The position numbers and the translations under genes are program-made. Below, one piece after another: positions 7,265 to 13,894 of a stretch of 22,452 nucleotides of DNA (the stretch's first letter is position 1; each line of letters begins with the position of its first letter). Below the pieces are notes generated by a model. The model ran no database searches. It was not told where the DNA came from and saw nothing but the letters and a program-made list of their open reading frames with translations. Origin of the DNA: Lachnospiraceae bacterium UBA3863 (GTDB taxonomy: Bacteria > Bacillota > Clostridia > Lachnospirales > Lachnospiraceae); assembly GCA_002392385.1 (NCBI GenBank), contig DGGX01000192.1:1-22452 (forward strand), in the 5' to 3' direction.

Positions 7265-8500
7265 TCACGGCCGCGGCATGTTCATGGGATACGTCTCCGT
7301 CCTCAATCGGCACGGCTGCCAGCCCTCCCCTGCGCCGCGGAGCACCACGGCGGGAAGTTCATGGCTCAGAAAGAGGGACATGCCCTCATAAAAGCTGTAG
7401 GCCCCGGTGTCCATGAAGGCGACCAGGTCCCCCTCCCGGATCGCGCCGGGATACGCGCTGCACAACACATCGTTCATGGTGCAGAGGGAGCCGCAGATCG
7501 TCACGGTCTCCTCTCCCTGTGCCGGTTCCGGTGCGCCCTCCGCGGGGATCACCCGGATCCGCGGCCGGTACATGCCCTTGATCTGTCCGTCGTACTGCAG
7601 CTGATGAATGCCGCCGTCCACCAGACAGAAGCGCTTGCTGTTGTTGACCTTGGTATCCAGGGCAGTGGTGACATAGGTACCGCACTCCGCGGCATAGGCC
7701 CGCCCCATCTCGATGATCACCTGACCCCGCCACTGCATCTGGGCCAGCAGCCCGCAGAAGGCCGCCAGCTGGTCCGGCTCACGGAGGTCGGCTTCTTTCT
7801 TCTGGTCTTCAAAATAGGACACGGCGAATCCTGTCCCATACTCCAGGGCAGGCACCGTATAACCCGCCTCCTCCTTGAGGCGCAGGAAGAAGGCGTCCAG
7901 CATCTGCAGTTCCCTGGCGTGCCGGGAGAGTTTCTTCTTCTGGGTCCCGGAGAAGAAATGGATGCCCTCGAAAATAAGCCCCGGATACCGGTCCGCTTCC
8001 CGGATCATCTCCAGGATCGTGTCCTCGTCCATGCCGAACTGACTGCCGTTGGTGAGCCGGGGCCATACGCGCACGCGCAGTCCCCTCGCCGCCGCCATGT
8101 CCGACAGATACCGGGCCTGCTGCGGCGATTCGGCCGTATACCGGGCCCTGTCCGTCCCGTAGTCCAGGATCTCCTCCAGATCCGCCCGGATCTTGAGTAC
8201 CCCGGAGATAAAGAGCTTCTCGGGCGGTATACGCAGATCCCTGCAGATCCGGAACTCTCCCATGGAACAGACTTCGACACGGTCGGTCCAGTCCGCCATG
8301 GCCCGGGTCAGGAAGGGATTGGTCTTCATGGAATAGGTCAGGGAGATCTCAGGACCTCCCTCCCCGAAGGTCTCGCGGACACCCGCCCGCAGGCCTTCCC
8401 GGAACCGCCGCACCCTGTCGTGCACGCAGTCCAGGTCAAAGATATATAGCGGTGTGCCCCAGCGGCCGGCCGCCTCCCGGATCAATGAAAGGTCTGTCAT
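7265..8500 (-). CDS. Group IV PLP-dependent decarboxylase, BtrK/exosortase-associated type
   Basis: A 411-aa fold-type-III PLP enzyme related to diaminopimelate and ornithine decarboxylases. The PLP lysine is Lys ~59 in LTYSMKTNP. Several motifs differ from diaminopimelate decarboxylase: HFFSGTQ replaces HxHIGSQ, MGRAYAAECGTYVT replaces EPGRxxVAxAG, and VDGGIHQLQYDG, CGSLCTMNDVL and LFLSHELPAVVL are of the kind I recognise from BtrK (which decarboxylates glutamate held as a thioester on a carrier protein) and from decarboxylases of exosortase loci, which also sit beside an AMP-forming ligase and a carrier protein. Start ATG 8500 has GGAGG six bases upstream and lies 16 bp after the ligase stop; 23 bp separate it from the carrier gene. 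Inference: it acts on a carrier-bound amino acid such as glutamyl or aspartyl. A free-amino-acid substrate remains possible, and a racemase role is less likely. Confidence 0.8.
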   Translation of the reverse strand: MTDLSLIREAAGRWGTPLYIFDLDCVHDRVRRFREGLRAGVRETFGEGGPEISLTYSMKTNPFLTRAMADWTDRVEVCSMGEFRICRDLRIPPEKLFISGVLKIRADLEEILDYGTDRARYTAESPQQARYLSDMAAARGLRVRVWPRLTNGSQFGMDEDTILEMIREADRYPGLIFEGIHFFSGTQKKKLSRHARELQMLDAFFLRLKEEAGYTVPALEYGTGFAVSYFEDQKKEADLREPDQLAAFCGLLAQMQWRGQVIIEMGRAYAAECGTYVTTALDTKVNNSKRFCLVDGGIHQLQYDGQIKGMYRPRIRVIPAEGAPEPAQGEETVTICGSLCTMNDVLCSAYPGAIREGDLVAFMDTGAYSFYEGMSLFLSHELPAVVLRGAGEGWQPCRLRTETYPMNMPRP

Positions 8501-8516
8501 TCTGTCCCTCCTCCGG

Positions 8517-10088
8517 TCATATGCCCGCCAGTTCCCGGAAATGCGCCCGGTCGATCTTGCCGTTTTTGTTCAGGGGCATCTCGTCGATGCGCACGATCCT
8601 GGACGGGATCATGTAAGCGGGGACCCGCTCCTTGAGAAGGCTCCGGATCTCCTGGGGCTCCGCGTCTCCCGTATACCAGGAGAGCAGACGGTTCTTGTTG
8701 GTATCGAAGAGGCAGACCGCCCGCTGTACGGCGTCGAGGGCCATCAGGTTGGTCTCGATCTCCTCCAGCTCGATGCGGTGCCCCATGTGCTTGATCTGGA
8801 AGTCGCTCCGGCCGGCAAAATACAGCTCGCCGTCCTCTCCCATAAGGGCCAGGTCGCCGGTCCTGTAGACCCGCTGTACGCTGCCGTCCTCCATCCTCCA
8901 GTGTACGAACCGCGCGGCTGTCTGCGCCGGATCCCGGTAATAGCCGATGGCCAGGGACTCCCCCGCCACGCAGAGCTCGCCGTTGACGCCGGCCTGCCGG
9001 ATCAGGGAGGGCGTATAGACGCTGCCGTCCGCCGGGACCGGTGCCTCCGGGTCCGCCAGGAAGATCTGTCTGCCGGGGAAAGGGCCTCCGATGGGGATCT
9101 TCTCTGTCTTGCCGTACCGCCGGCTGATCCTGAAAAAGGTGCAGTTGCAGGTGATCTCCGAGGGGCCGTACAGATTGACGAATTCCGCCTCCGGCAGGGC
9201 GTCCTGCCACATGGTCAGGTGCCTGATGGGCATCACCTCGCCGCTGAACATGACCAGGCGGACCTTGTCCGGCACCCGGTAGCGCAGGCCCTTGAGCCCG
9301 GAGACCAGGCAGAGGGCCGACACAGCCCAGACAAGGACCGTGACGCCGCTGTCGCACAGATAGTCCAGAAGCCGCGGCGGCGTGCTGAAATATGCCCTGG
9401 GGATCAGGACCGCCTCCGCGCCCGTGAAGAGGGCGCTGTAGAGGTCCTTGACGGAGACGTCGAAATCAAAGGGTGCCTGGTTGCCCATCACATCCTCCTG
9501 CGTGATCCCGAAGATCTCCGTAAAATGTCCGATGAAATCGATCACAGACCGGTGGCTGACCACGATGCCCTTGGGTGTGCCGGTGGAACCGGAGGTGAAG
9601 ATCCCGTAGAGCGGGTCCTCTCCGCGCATTTCTGCCCGGATCTCCGCCAGCTTCTGCCGGGCCTCCGCCGGGATCTCCCGGTCAGCGGAGGTCCCTCCCA
9701 GACCCGCGGTCTCCTCCACGTCCAGGATCCTGCCCTCATAGCCCGCGGCCTGCAGCCGCGGCACCCCTTCCGTGTCCGTCAGGACCATCCGGGCCTCCAG
9801 GACTTCCAGGATCTTTCGGACCCTTTCCGGCGGCTGTTCCGGGTTGATGGGTACATAAAACCCACCCGCATATACGACTCCGTACATGCAGGTGAGTACC
9901 GCACTGCTCTTCTCCGCCAGCACTGCCACAGGTTCTCCCCGGCGGATCTGCCCGCACAGGGCAGCACCGGCACGCTGCGCAGCCTCGGCCAGTTCCCGGT
10001 ATGTCAGGCGGGTCTTCCCGTCGTAGACCGCCGGCCGGTCACCCCACTGCCGCTGCGCATATTCGATCTGCTCCAGTATGATGTTCAA
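8517..10088 (-). CDS. AMP-forming amino acid adenylation enzyme, DltA-like ligase
   Basis: A 523-aa stand-alone adenylation enzyme, first gene of the operon. Core motifs: A3 FTSGSTGTPKG (~164-174), A4 FDFDVSVKDLY with Asp ~210 in the position that holds the substrate amino group, A5 NLYGPSEITCNCT, A7 YRTGD, A8 GRSDFQIKHMGHRIELEEIE, and A10 NKNGKIDR with the catalytic Lys ~511. Length fits DltA and no condensation or carrier domain is attached. It would activate an amino acid with ATP and load it on the carrier protein at 7014-7241. The start is TTG at 10088, with GGGAGG five bases upstream; no nearby ATG fits. No dltX-like ORF lies ahead of it. Although dltA-like, the decarboxylase next door argues against plain D-alanine as the final cargo. 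Substrate is not readable. Confidence 0.85.
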   Translation of the reverse strand: MNIILEQIEYAQRQWGDRPAVYDGKTRLTYRELAEAAQRAGAALCGQIRRGEPVAVLAEKSSAVLTCMYGVVYAGGFYVPINPEQPPERVRKILEVLEARMVLTDTEGVPRLQAAGYEGRILDVEETAGLGGTSADREIPAEARQKLAEIRAEMRGEDPLYGIFTSGSTGTPKGIVVSHRSVIDFIGHFTEIFGITQEDVMGNQAPFDFDVSVKDLYSALFTGAEAVLIPRAYFSTPPRLLDYLCDSGVTVLVWAVSALCLVSGLKGLRYRVPDKVRLVMFSGEVMPIRHLTMWQDALPEAEFVNLYGPSEITCNCTFFRISRRYGKTEKIPIGGPFPGRQIFLADPEAPVPADGSVYTPSLIRQAGVNGELCVAGESLAIGYYRDPAQTAARFVHWRMEDGSVQRVYRTGDLALMGEDGELYFAGRSDFQIKHMGHRIELEEIETNLMALDAVQRAVCLFDTNKNRLLSWYTGDAEPQEIRSLLKERVPAYMIPSRIVRIDEMPLNKNGKIDRAHFRELAGI

Positions 10089-10123
10089 TATCTCCTCCCA
10101 TAATATATGGCGTTATGTAAAGC

Positions 10124-10152
10124 ATTATACCCTATATTTGATGGGAGATGGG
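10124..10152 (-). promoter_or_regulatory. Promoter of the five-gene acyl-transfer operon
   Basis: A consensus -10 TATAAT (complement of 10124-10129) stands about 36 bp before the TTG start of the ligase gene. The -35 region at the right distance is poor (TTCCCA-like), so an activator or another sigma factor may be involved. A second feature just upstream is the perfect 7-bp inverted repeat at 10173-10190. Confidence 0.5.
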
Positions 10153-10172
10153 AACAGGTTTACACAAATGAT

Positions 10173-10190
10173 TAAACGATATTTCGTTTA
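10173..10190. repeat. Short inverted repeat upstream of operon promoter
   Basis: TAAACGA (10173-10179) and TCGTTTA (10184-10190) are perfect complements around a 4-nt centre. It lies between the XRE gene stop and the operon promoter, about 45 bp upstream of the -10 box, where an activator site would be expected. It is AT-rich and not followed by a T-tract, so a regulator site is more likely than a terminator. The binding protein is unknown; the neighbouring XRE protein is one candidate. Confidence 0.4.
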
Positions 10191-10237
10191 TTCTTCTCCG
10201 TCATGGGGATAAACGGCCGTGTACAGGCCTCCGCCGC

Positions 10238-10531
10238 TCACCGGGCCTGCATGGCCGCCGCACAGCCCTGCGCCGGCAGCGCCTCCCGCTCGCTGTCCAC
10301 GACCAGGATGCTGTCGATCGGGACGCCGAAGACCAGGGCCAGGACGACCAGGTTGTCGACGGTGGGCAGGGTGGCGCCCCTCTGCCACTTGTAGATCGCC
10401 TGCGGAGTGGTGAATCCGAAGATCTCCTGCAGGTCGTGGATGCTCAGGCCGGCCTCCCTGCGCAGCTGCGCGATATTGCGGCCGGTCAGGTCCATGTTGA
10501 TGGTCGGATATTGGATGTGGTACTGTATCAT
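10238..10531 (-). CDS. XRE-family helix-turn-helix regulator, small
   Basis: A 97-aa protein. Residues ~13-70 (DLTGRNIAQLRREAGLSIHD, LQEIFGFTTPQAIYKWQRGA, TLPTVDNLVVLALVFGVPID) form a Cro/C1-type DNA-binding fold; the recognition helix is around TTPQAIYKWQRG. A short Ala/Gln-rich tail follows with no second domain. Start ATG 10531 has AAGGAGG seven bases upstream. It begins 43 bp after the RtcB gene on the same strand and precedes the acyl-transfer operon, so it may be cotranscribed with rtcB. Its target is not known. Confidence 0.85.
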   Translation of the reverse strand: MIQYHIQYPTINMDLTGRNIAQLRREAGLSIHDLQEIFGFTTPQAIYKWQRGATLPTVDNLVVLALVFGVPIDSILVVDSEREALPAQGCAAAMQAR

Positions 10532-10574
10532 GCTTTTCCCTCCTTTCAGAGGGCATCCGACCATCCGGGGGGAT

Positions 10575-11804
10575 TCAGTCGGATGCCTTGAAGTTATAGA
10601 TGGGTCTCAGGACCTCCAGGATGTCGACGCTCTCGCCGATCACGTCGATGATGGCATCCAGGGACTTGTAGGCCATCGGCGCCTCGTCCAGCGTCCGCTC
10701 GTTGACGGAGGTGGTGTAGATGCCCGCCATAGCCTCGCGGTACGCGTCCATGGACAGGGTGTTCTTCGCGGCGGTGCGGGACATCACGCGGCCGGCGCCG
10801 TGAGGCGCGGAGTAGTTCCACTCCGGGTTCCCCCTGCCCACGGCCAGAACGCTCCCGTCCCGCATGTTGATGGGGATCAGGACCTTCTCGCCCTTGTGGG
10901 CCGCGATGGCGCCCTTGCGCAGGATGCGCTCCTGGGTGTCGATGTAGTTGTGAATGGTGTGGAAGGCAGGCCCCGCCTCCGCGGCAGCCTGCGCGGCCCG
11001 GTCAGCCAGACCGGCGCGGTCCAGCAGGATCTCCGCCATCAGCTCCCGGTTCCTCCGGGCGAAAGCCTGGCAGATCTCCACGTCATGCAGGTAGTCCTCC
11101 AGGTAGGTGCCGTACAGCCAGCACAGATCCTCCGGCACCGCCAGCTCGTGCTGTCTCCAGTCGATGGCCTTCAGGGCCGCCTGGATCTCCTGCCTTCTCC
11201 CCTGCTCCTTGTAGGTGCGGATGATTTCGTCCCGCTGGCGGAAATACTCCTCCTTGCCCTTGTGCAGGTCCACGGCCAGGCGCTGGTAGATCTCGGCGAC
11301 CTGCTTGCCCAGATTGCGGCTGCCGCTGTGGATCACCAGATAGTGCATGCCGTCCGCCGCCCGGTCGATCTCGATGAAATGGTTGCCGCCGCCCAGGGTC
11401 CCCAGGCTCTGCTGCAGACGGGTCGTCCGCTGCAGGTCGCGGTAACAGCGCAGGGCCTCCAGATCGAACTTCTCGCGTCTTCCCTCCCAGGTATGCATGC
11501 CGGAAGGGATGTAGTGGGCGGCCTCGTCGACCCTCTCCAGGTCGATCTCCTCCCGTCCCAGCGGCACGGTGTACATGCCGCAGCCGATGTCGACGCCGAC
11601 GACGTTGGGGACCGCCTTGTCGACGATGGTCATGGTTGTCCCGATGGTGCACCCCTTTCCGGCGTGCACGTCGGGCATGATGCGGATCCGGCTTCCCTCC
11701 GCCAGATCGTAGTCGCACATACGCCGGATCTGCCCGATCGCCTCCTCCTCGACGACGACCGCGTAGCAGATGGCGGTGTTCTTCTTTCCTCTGATCTCGA
11801 ACAT
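10575..11804 (-). CDS. rtcB: RNA-splicing ligase RtcB family protein
   Basis: A 409-aa protein close to the length of E. coli RtcB. RtcB joins RNA 2',3'-cyclic phosphate or 3'-phosphate ends to 5'-OH ends using GTP and Mn2+. Visible motifs are PDVHAGKGCTIGTT, VVGVDIGCGMYTV with Asp and Cys metal ligands, GTLGGGNHFIEID and VIHSGSRNLG with His ligands, and SAPHGAGRVMSR, the conserved HGAGR block that holds the guanylylated His. Start ATG 11804 has GGAGG seven bases upstream. No archease gene is adjacent. A long structured leader precedes it and an XRE gene follows. The role is probably RNA repair, for example after tRNA or rRNA cleavage, rather than tRNA splicing. Confidence 0.92.
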   Translation of the reverse strand: MFEIRGKKNTAICYAVVVEEEAIGQIRRMCDYDLAEGSRIRIMPDVHAGKGCTIGTTMTIVDKAVPNVVGVDIGCGMYTVPLGREEIDLERVDEAAHYIPSGMHTWEGRREKFDLEALRCYRDLQRTTRLQQSLGTLGGGNHFIEIDRAADGMHYLVIHSGSRNLGKQVAEIYQRLAVDLHKGKEEYFRQRDEIIRTYKEQGRRQEIQAALKAIDWRQHELAVPEDLCWLYGTYLEDYLHDVEICQAFARRNRELMAEILLDRAGLADRAAQAAAEAGPAFHTIHNYIDTQERILRKGAIAAHKGEKVLIPINMRDGSVLAVGRGNPEWNYSAPHGAGRVMSRTAAKNTLSMDAYREAMAGIYTTSVNERTLDEAPMAYKSLDAIIDVIGESVDILEVLRPIYNFKASD

Positions 11805-11861
11805 GATGATTCCTCCTTGTATGAGTGCGGTTTTGTCCGGGCCGCAAACACGCAAAACAAG

Positions 11862-11896
11862 AGGCGCCGCCCGTCTCCACGAGACGAACGGCGCCT
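11862..11896 (-). terminator. Large hairpin in rtcB leader, possible attenuator
   Basis: Outer arms AGGCGCCG / CGGCGCCT (8 bp) and inner arms CGTCTC / GAGACG (6 bp) are perfect, with a 2x2 internal loop and a CAC apical loop. On the minus strand the stem is followed by CTTGTTTTG, a moderate T-rich stretch. It stands 58 bp before the rtcB start and could stop transcription conditionally. Confidence 0.5.
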
Positions 11897-11916
11897 GATA
11901 ATTCCTCTATGAAAGG

Positions 11917-11940
11917 ACCCGCCTCCGGCGGGTCTTCTTT
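11917..11940 (+). terminator. Hairpin with plus-strand T-rich tail
   Basis: ACCCGCC tcc GGCGGGT is a perfect 7-bp stem with a 3-nt loop, followed on the plus strand by CTTCTTT. On the minus strand it is part of the rtcB leader and is followed by CCTTTC. It may work in either direction. Confidence 0.45.
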
Positions 11941-12112
11941 AATACCCCCGGTAAGGCGCCGGTCCGATCACAAGGCTGTCTGCCTGCCTGTTCATCCCAT
12001 GTCTGCACAGCAAAACTGCTCCCGCACTTTCTTTGCGCGGGTCATTGAGATCATACGGAAGAATCATGAAATTGAATGAATGCAGTCTGATCATCGAACC
12101 TTTTTCCTTTCC

Positions 12113-12134
12113 GGGCAGGGTCTGCCCTTTTTTT
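12113..12134 (+). terminator. Plus-strand intrinsic terminator
   Basis: GGGCAG ggt CTGCCC followed by seven T residues is a textbook terminator for plus-strand transcription. No plus-strand gene is recognised upstream, so it either ends an unannotated transcript antisense to the rtcB leader or simply stops antisense transcription from reaching the downstream convergent gene. Confidence 0.6.
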
Positions 12135-12142
12135 CTGAAGAC

Positions 12143-12171
12143 ACTATAGCATAAGTCGGGGAAATTGTCAG
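12143..12171 (-). promoter_or_regulatory. Promoter of rtcB
   Basis: On the minus strand CTGACA (complement of 12166-12171), a 17-bp spacer, then TATAGT (complement of 12143-12148) preceded by TGC, an extended -10. This is one of the best promoter matches in the window and points towards rtcB, 340 bp away. Confidence 0.65.
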
Positions 12172-12299
12172 TAAACCGGTGGTATAAATTTGTTACTGTA
12201 TCACTCTTTTGAAATAGGCAGCCAGTTCCTGCGGCGGTCTCGCCTTTTGTCGGGGTGCTGCTGTCGCTGCTGATCTTCCGGCGGCTGCCGGGCCCGCGC

Positions 12300-13586
12300 T
12301 CACGCCAGCAGGTGGATCAGTATCCCGCCCAGGGTCAGCATCAGGGCGCCGCAGGATCTTGTCACGATCTGGGCAAAAGGCAGCAGCTCCATGCGCCCCG
12401 CGCTGCTGAGGACGGCGACGTTGCCGGAGCCGCCCATGTTGGTGGTGCACATGCCCGCCGCGATGGCGGATTCCAGGGGATAGAAACCCATGAGCTTCCA
12501 ACCCACGAGCGCTGCGGTCAGGGTGATGGCCAGGACGCCCGCTACGACGGTCAGGAAGTAGAAAAGGGTCATGCCGGACAGGATGGTCTGCAGGTCGATC
12601 AGGGTGATGCCGATACCGGTCAGGGCAGCGGCGGTCCAGACGCGGATGGCCAGATCGCCCCAGGCCCTGGCGCCCGCTTCCAGCTCCTCAGGCAGGATCC
12701 GGAAGGTCTTGGCCACGATGGCCAGGATGATCATCCAGGCATAAGTGGGAACCACCGCGATGAAGGTGTGCAGGAGCTCGCCCGTCTGGTAGAAGGCCAG
12801 GGAGACAAGGAGGCCGGTCCCCAGGGATGTCAGGGTGGGGGCTGCCGGGGGAATCTTTTCTACTTTTCTCCCGTCATTGAGGAGACGGCCGTTCCCGGTG
12901 AGTCCGGGGAACCGGTCCTGGTTCTCCTTGCCGAACCTGTTGGCCAGCGCCGCGAAAACGATGGCAATCACATTCCCAAGCACCGTCGCCGGGGCGATCC
13001 TTGTCAGGATCACGCCGGCGTCCTGTCCCAGGACCTCCGCATAAATGGAGGACAGCGGCACGGCTCCGGCCGTCATCCCGCCGCTGGTCATGGGGATCGC
13101 GATCATCAGGATCCCTTCCAGGAAGGAATAGCCCATCACCATGGACAGCAGGCCCACCACCGTGCAGCCCGCCACGAGTCCCAGAAGCGCTGTCGGCAGG
13201 ATCCGCACCGTCGCCCGCAGCAGCAGGTCGCGGTCAATATTGAAGAGACTCCCGCAGATCAGTGCCGCGATATAGAAGACCAGGAAGCCCTGCTCGTTCA
13301 CGAAGGCGTCCGCCGTCCGCATGGCTCCTTCCGGGATCAGCCCGAGCGCCGCGATTGCCGCTCCGCCCAGGATACAGGCCACAGAGCCGCCCAGGTAGGT
13401 CCGCACCACCGGCAGCGTCTTTCCAAGCGTATTCAGTCCTTCCCCGATCACGATCAGCAGGAAGAATCCTCCCACCATGCCATCCGGCACACAGTCCAGA
13501 TGCATACACACGAACAGGATCACGAGGACCCCCAGATACAGCGGCAGAGGAAACCCCGCGATCCTGACTGACTTCAATCTTTCCAT
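12300..13586 (-). CDS. 2-hydroxycarboxylate transporter family symporter (CitS/MaeN-like)
   Basis: A 428-aa membrane protein with about 11 hydrophobic segments. Family signatures are the long N-terminal VILFVCMHLDCVPDGMVGGF region, AIPMTSGGMTAGAVPLSSIY (first re-entrant loop), and CTTNMGGSGNVAVLSSAGRM (second re-entrant loop, with a clean GGSGN). These transporters import citrate, malate or lactate with Na+ or H+, or exchange them. The first loop reads GGMT where relatives usually have GGxG. Start ATG 13586 has only a weak GGTGG site. No citrate lyase or malolactic genes are next to it, so the substrate is open; a D-2-hydroxyacid dehydrogenase elsewhere in the window may or may not be linked. 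About 110 bp downstream, before the rtcB promoter, I see no gene. Confidence 0.85.
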   Translation of the reverse strand: MERLKSVRIAGFPLPLYLGVLVILFVCMHLDCVPDGMVGGFFLLIVIGEGLNTLGKTLPVVRTYLGGSVACILGGAAIAALGLIPEGAMRTADAFVNEQGFLVFYIAALICGSLFNIDRDLLLRATVRILPTALLGLVAGCTVVGLLSMVMGYSFLEGILMIAIPMTSGGMTAGAVPLSSIYAEVLGQDAGVILTRIAPATVLGNVIAIVFAALANRFGKENQDRFPGLTGNGRLLNDGRKVEKIPPAAPTLTSLGTGLLVSLAFYQTGELLHTFIAVVPTYAWMIILAIVAKTFRILPEELEAGARAWGDLAIRVWTAAALTGIGITLIDLQTILSGMTLFYFLTVVAGVLAITLTAALVGWKLMGFYPLESAIAAGMCTTNMGGSGNVAVLSSAGRMELLPFAQIVTRSCGALMLTLGGILIHLLA

Positions 13587-13629
13587 TTGTTACCACCCAT
13601 GTGCGTCCGGCCCGCTTTCTGTCACGGAG

Positions 13630-13731
13630 AAATATCAGGTCCGGTGCCCCTTCGATCCCGCGCATATCGGGATCCTCATAATCACAGACGATCAGAAGAT
13701 CCGGCTGCACCATAGTATCCTCATCCCGCAC
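13630..13731 (-). pseudogene. Uma2-family (DUF820) nuclease fragment
   Basis: A short stretch encodes MVQPDLLIVCDYEDPDMRG followed by IEGAPDLIF. VQPDxxxVCD...RGxxGAPDLxxE is the central signature of Uma2-family restriction-like nucleases, including the first catalytic Asp. It breaks off just before the expected EIxSP segment and nothing matching the family lies on either side. I regard it as a remnant. It carries the likely promoter of the 2HCT gene. Confidence 0.5.
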
Positions 13732-13741
13732 ACCAAGTCAA
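13712..13741 (-). promoter_or_regulatory. Likely promoter of the 2HCT transporter gene
   Basis: On the minus strand TTGACT (complement of 13736-13741), an 18-bp spacer and TACTAT (complement of 13712-13717). It lies inside the Uma2-like remnant, 126 bp before the transporter start. Confidence 0.5.
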
Positions 13742-13894
13742 GGATGGGGCCGTTTTTTATCCTTATTTATTCTTAAACAGTCCCTTCTTCTTTGTGCTGG
13801 AAAAAAGGCCCGGCTTCCTGTATACTGCATCTGTCGCGTACATTTGTCCGCGTTATACAGACATTTCCGGACGCCGTCTCAGAAAGGGGGCCTT

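Larger units (their letters stand above)
11805..12136 (-). promoter_or_regulatory. Structured 5' leader of rtcB
   Basis: From the promoter at 12143-12171 the rtcB mRNA would carry about 330 nt before its ATG. On the minus strand it contains, in order: GGGCAG/CTGCCC at its very 5' end, a CCCGCGC/GTGCGGG stem with a 7-nt A-rich loop (~12025-12045), ACCCGCC/GGCGGGT (11917-11933), and the long stem at 11862-11896 followed by CTTGTTTTG. No convincing ORF fills it: the plus-strand 84-codon frame has no ribosome binding site or recognisable domain. The arrangement suggests attenuation or an RNA sensor, but it matches no RNA family that I can name. Confidence 0.45.

Noticed and set aside
7265..8500. 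Diaminopimelate decarboxylase (lysA)
   Set aside because: The DAP-specific motifs HxHIGSQ and the substrate-binding segments are replaced, and the gene is embedded in an acyl-transfer operon.
8517..10088. Plain D-alanine ligase DltA of a standard dlt operon
   Set aside because: The decarboxylase gene, missing dltX and gene order differ from standard dlt; the name would assert a substrate that the sequence does not show.
11825..12079. 84-aa plus-strand ORF in the rtcB leader region
   Set aside because: No ribosome binding site, no recognisable family, and it runs through two strong hairpins.
12193..12299. Possible gene tail downstream of the 2HCT gene (ending AAYFKRVIQ)
   Set aside because: It is an out-of-frame extension of the transporter shadow frame with no start of its own.
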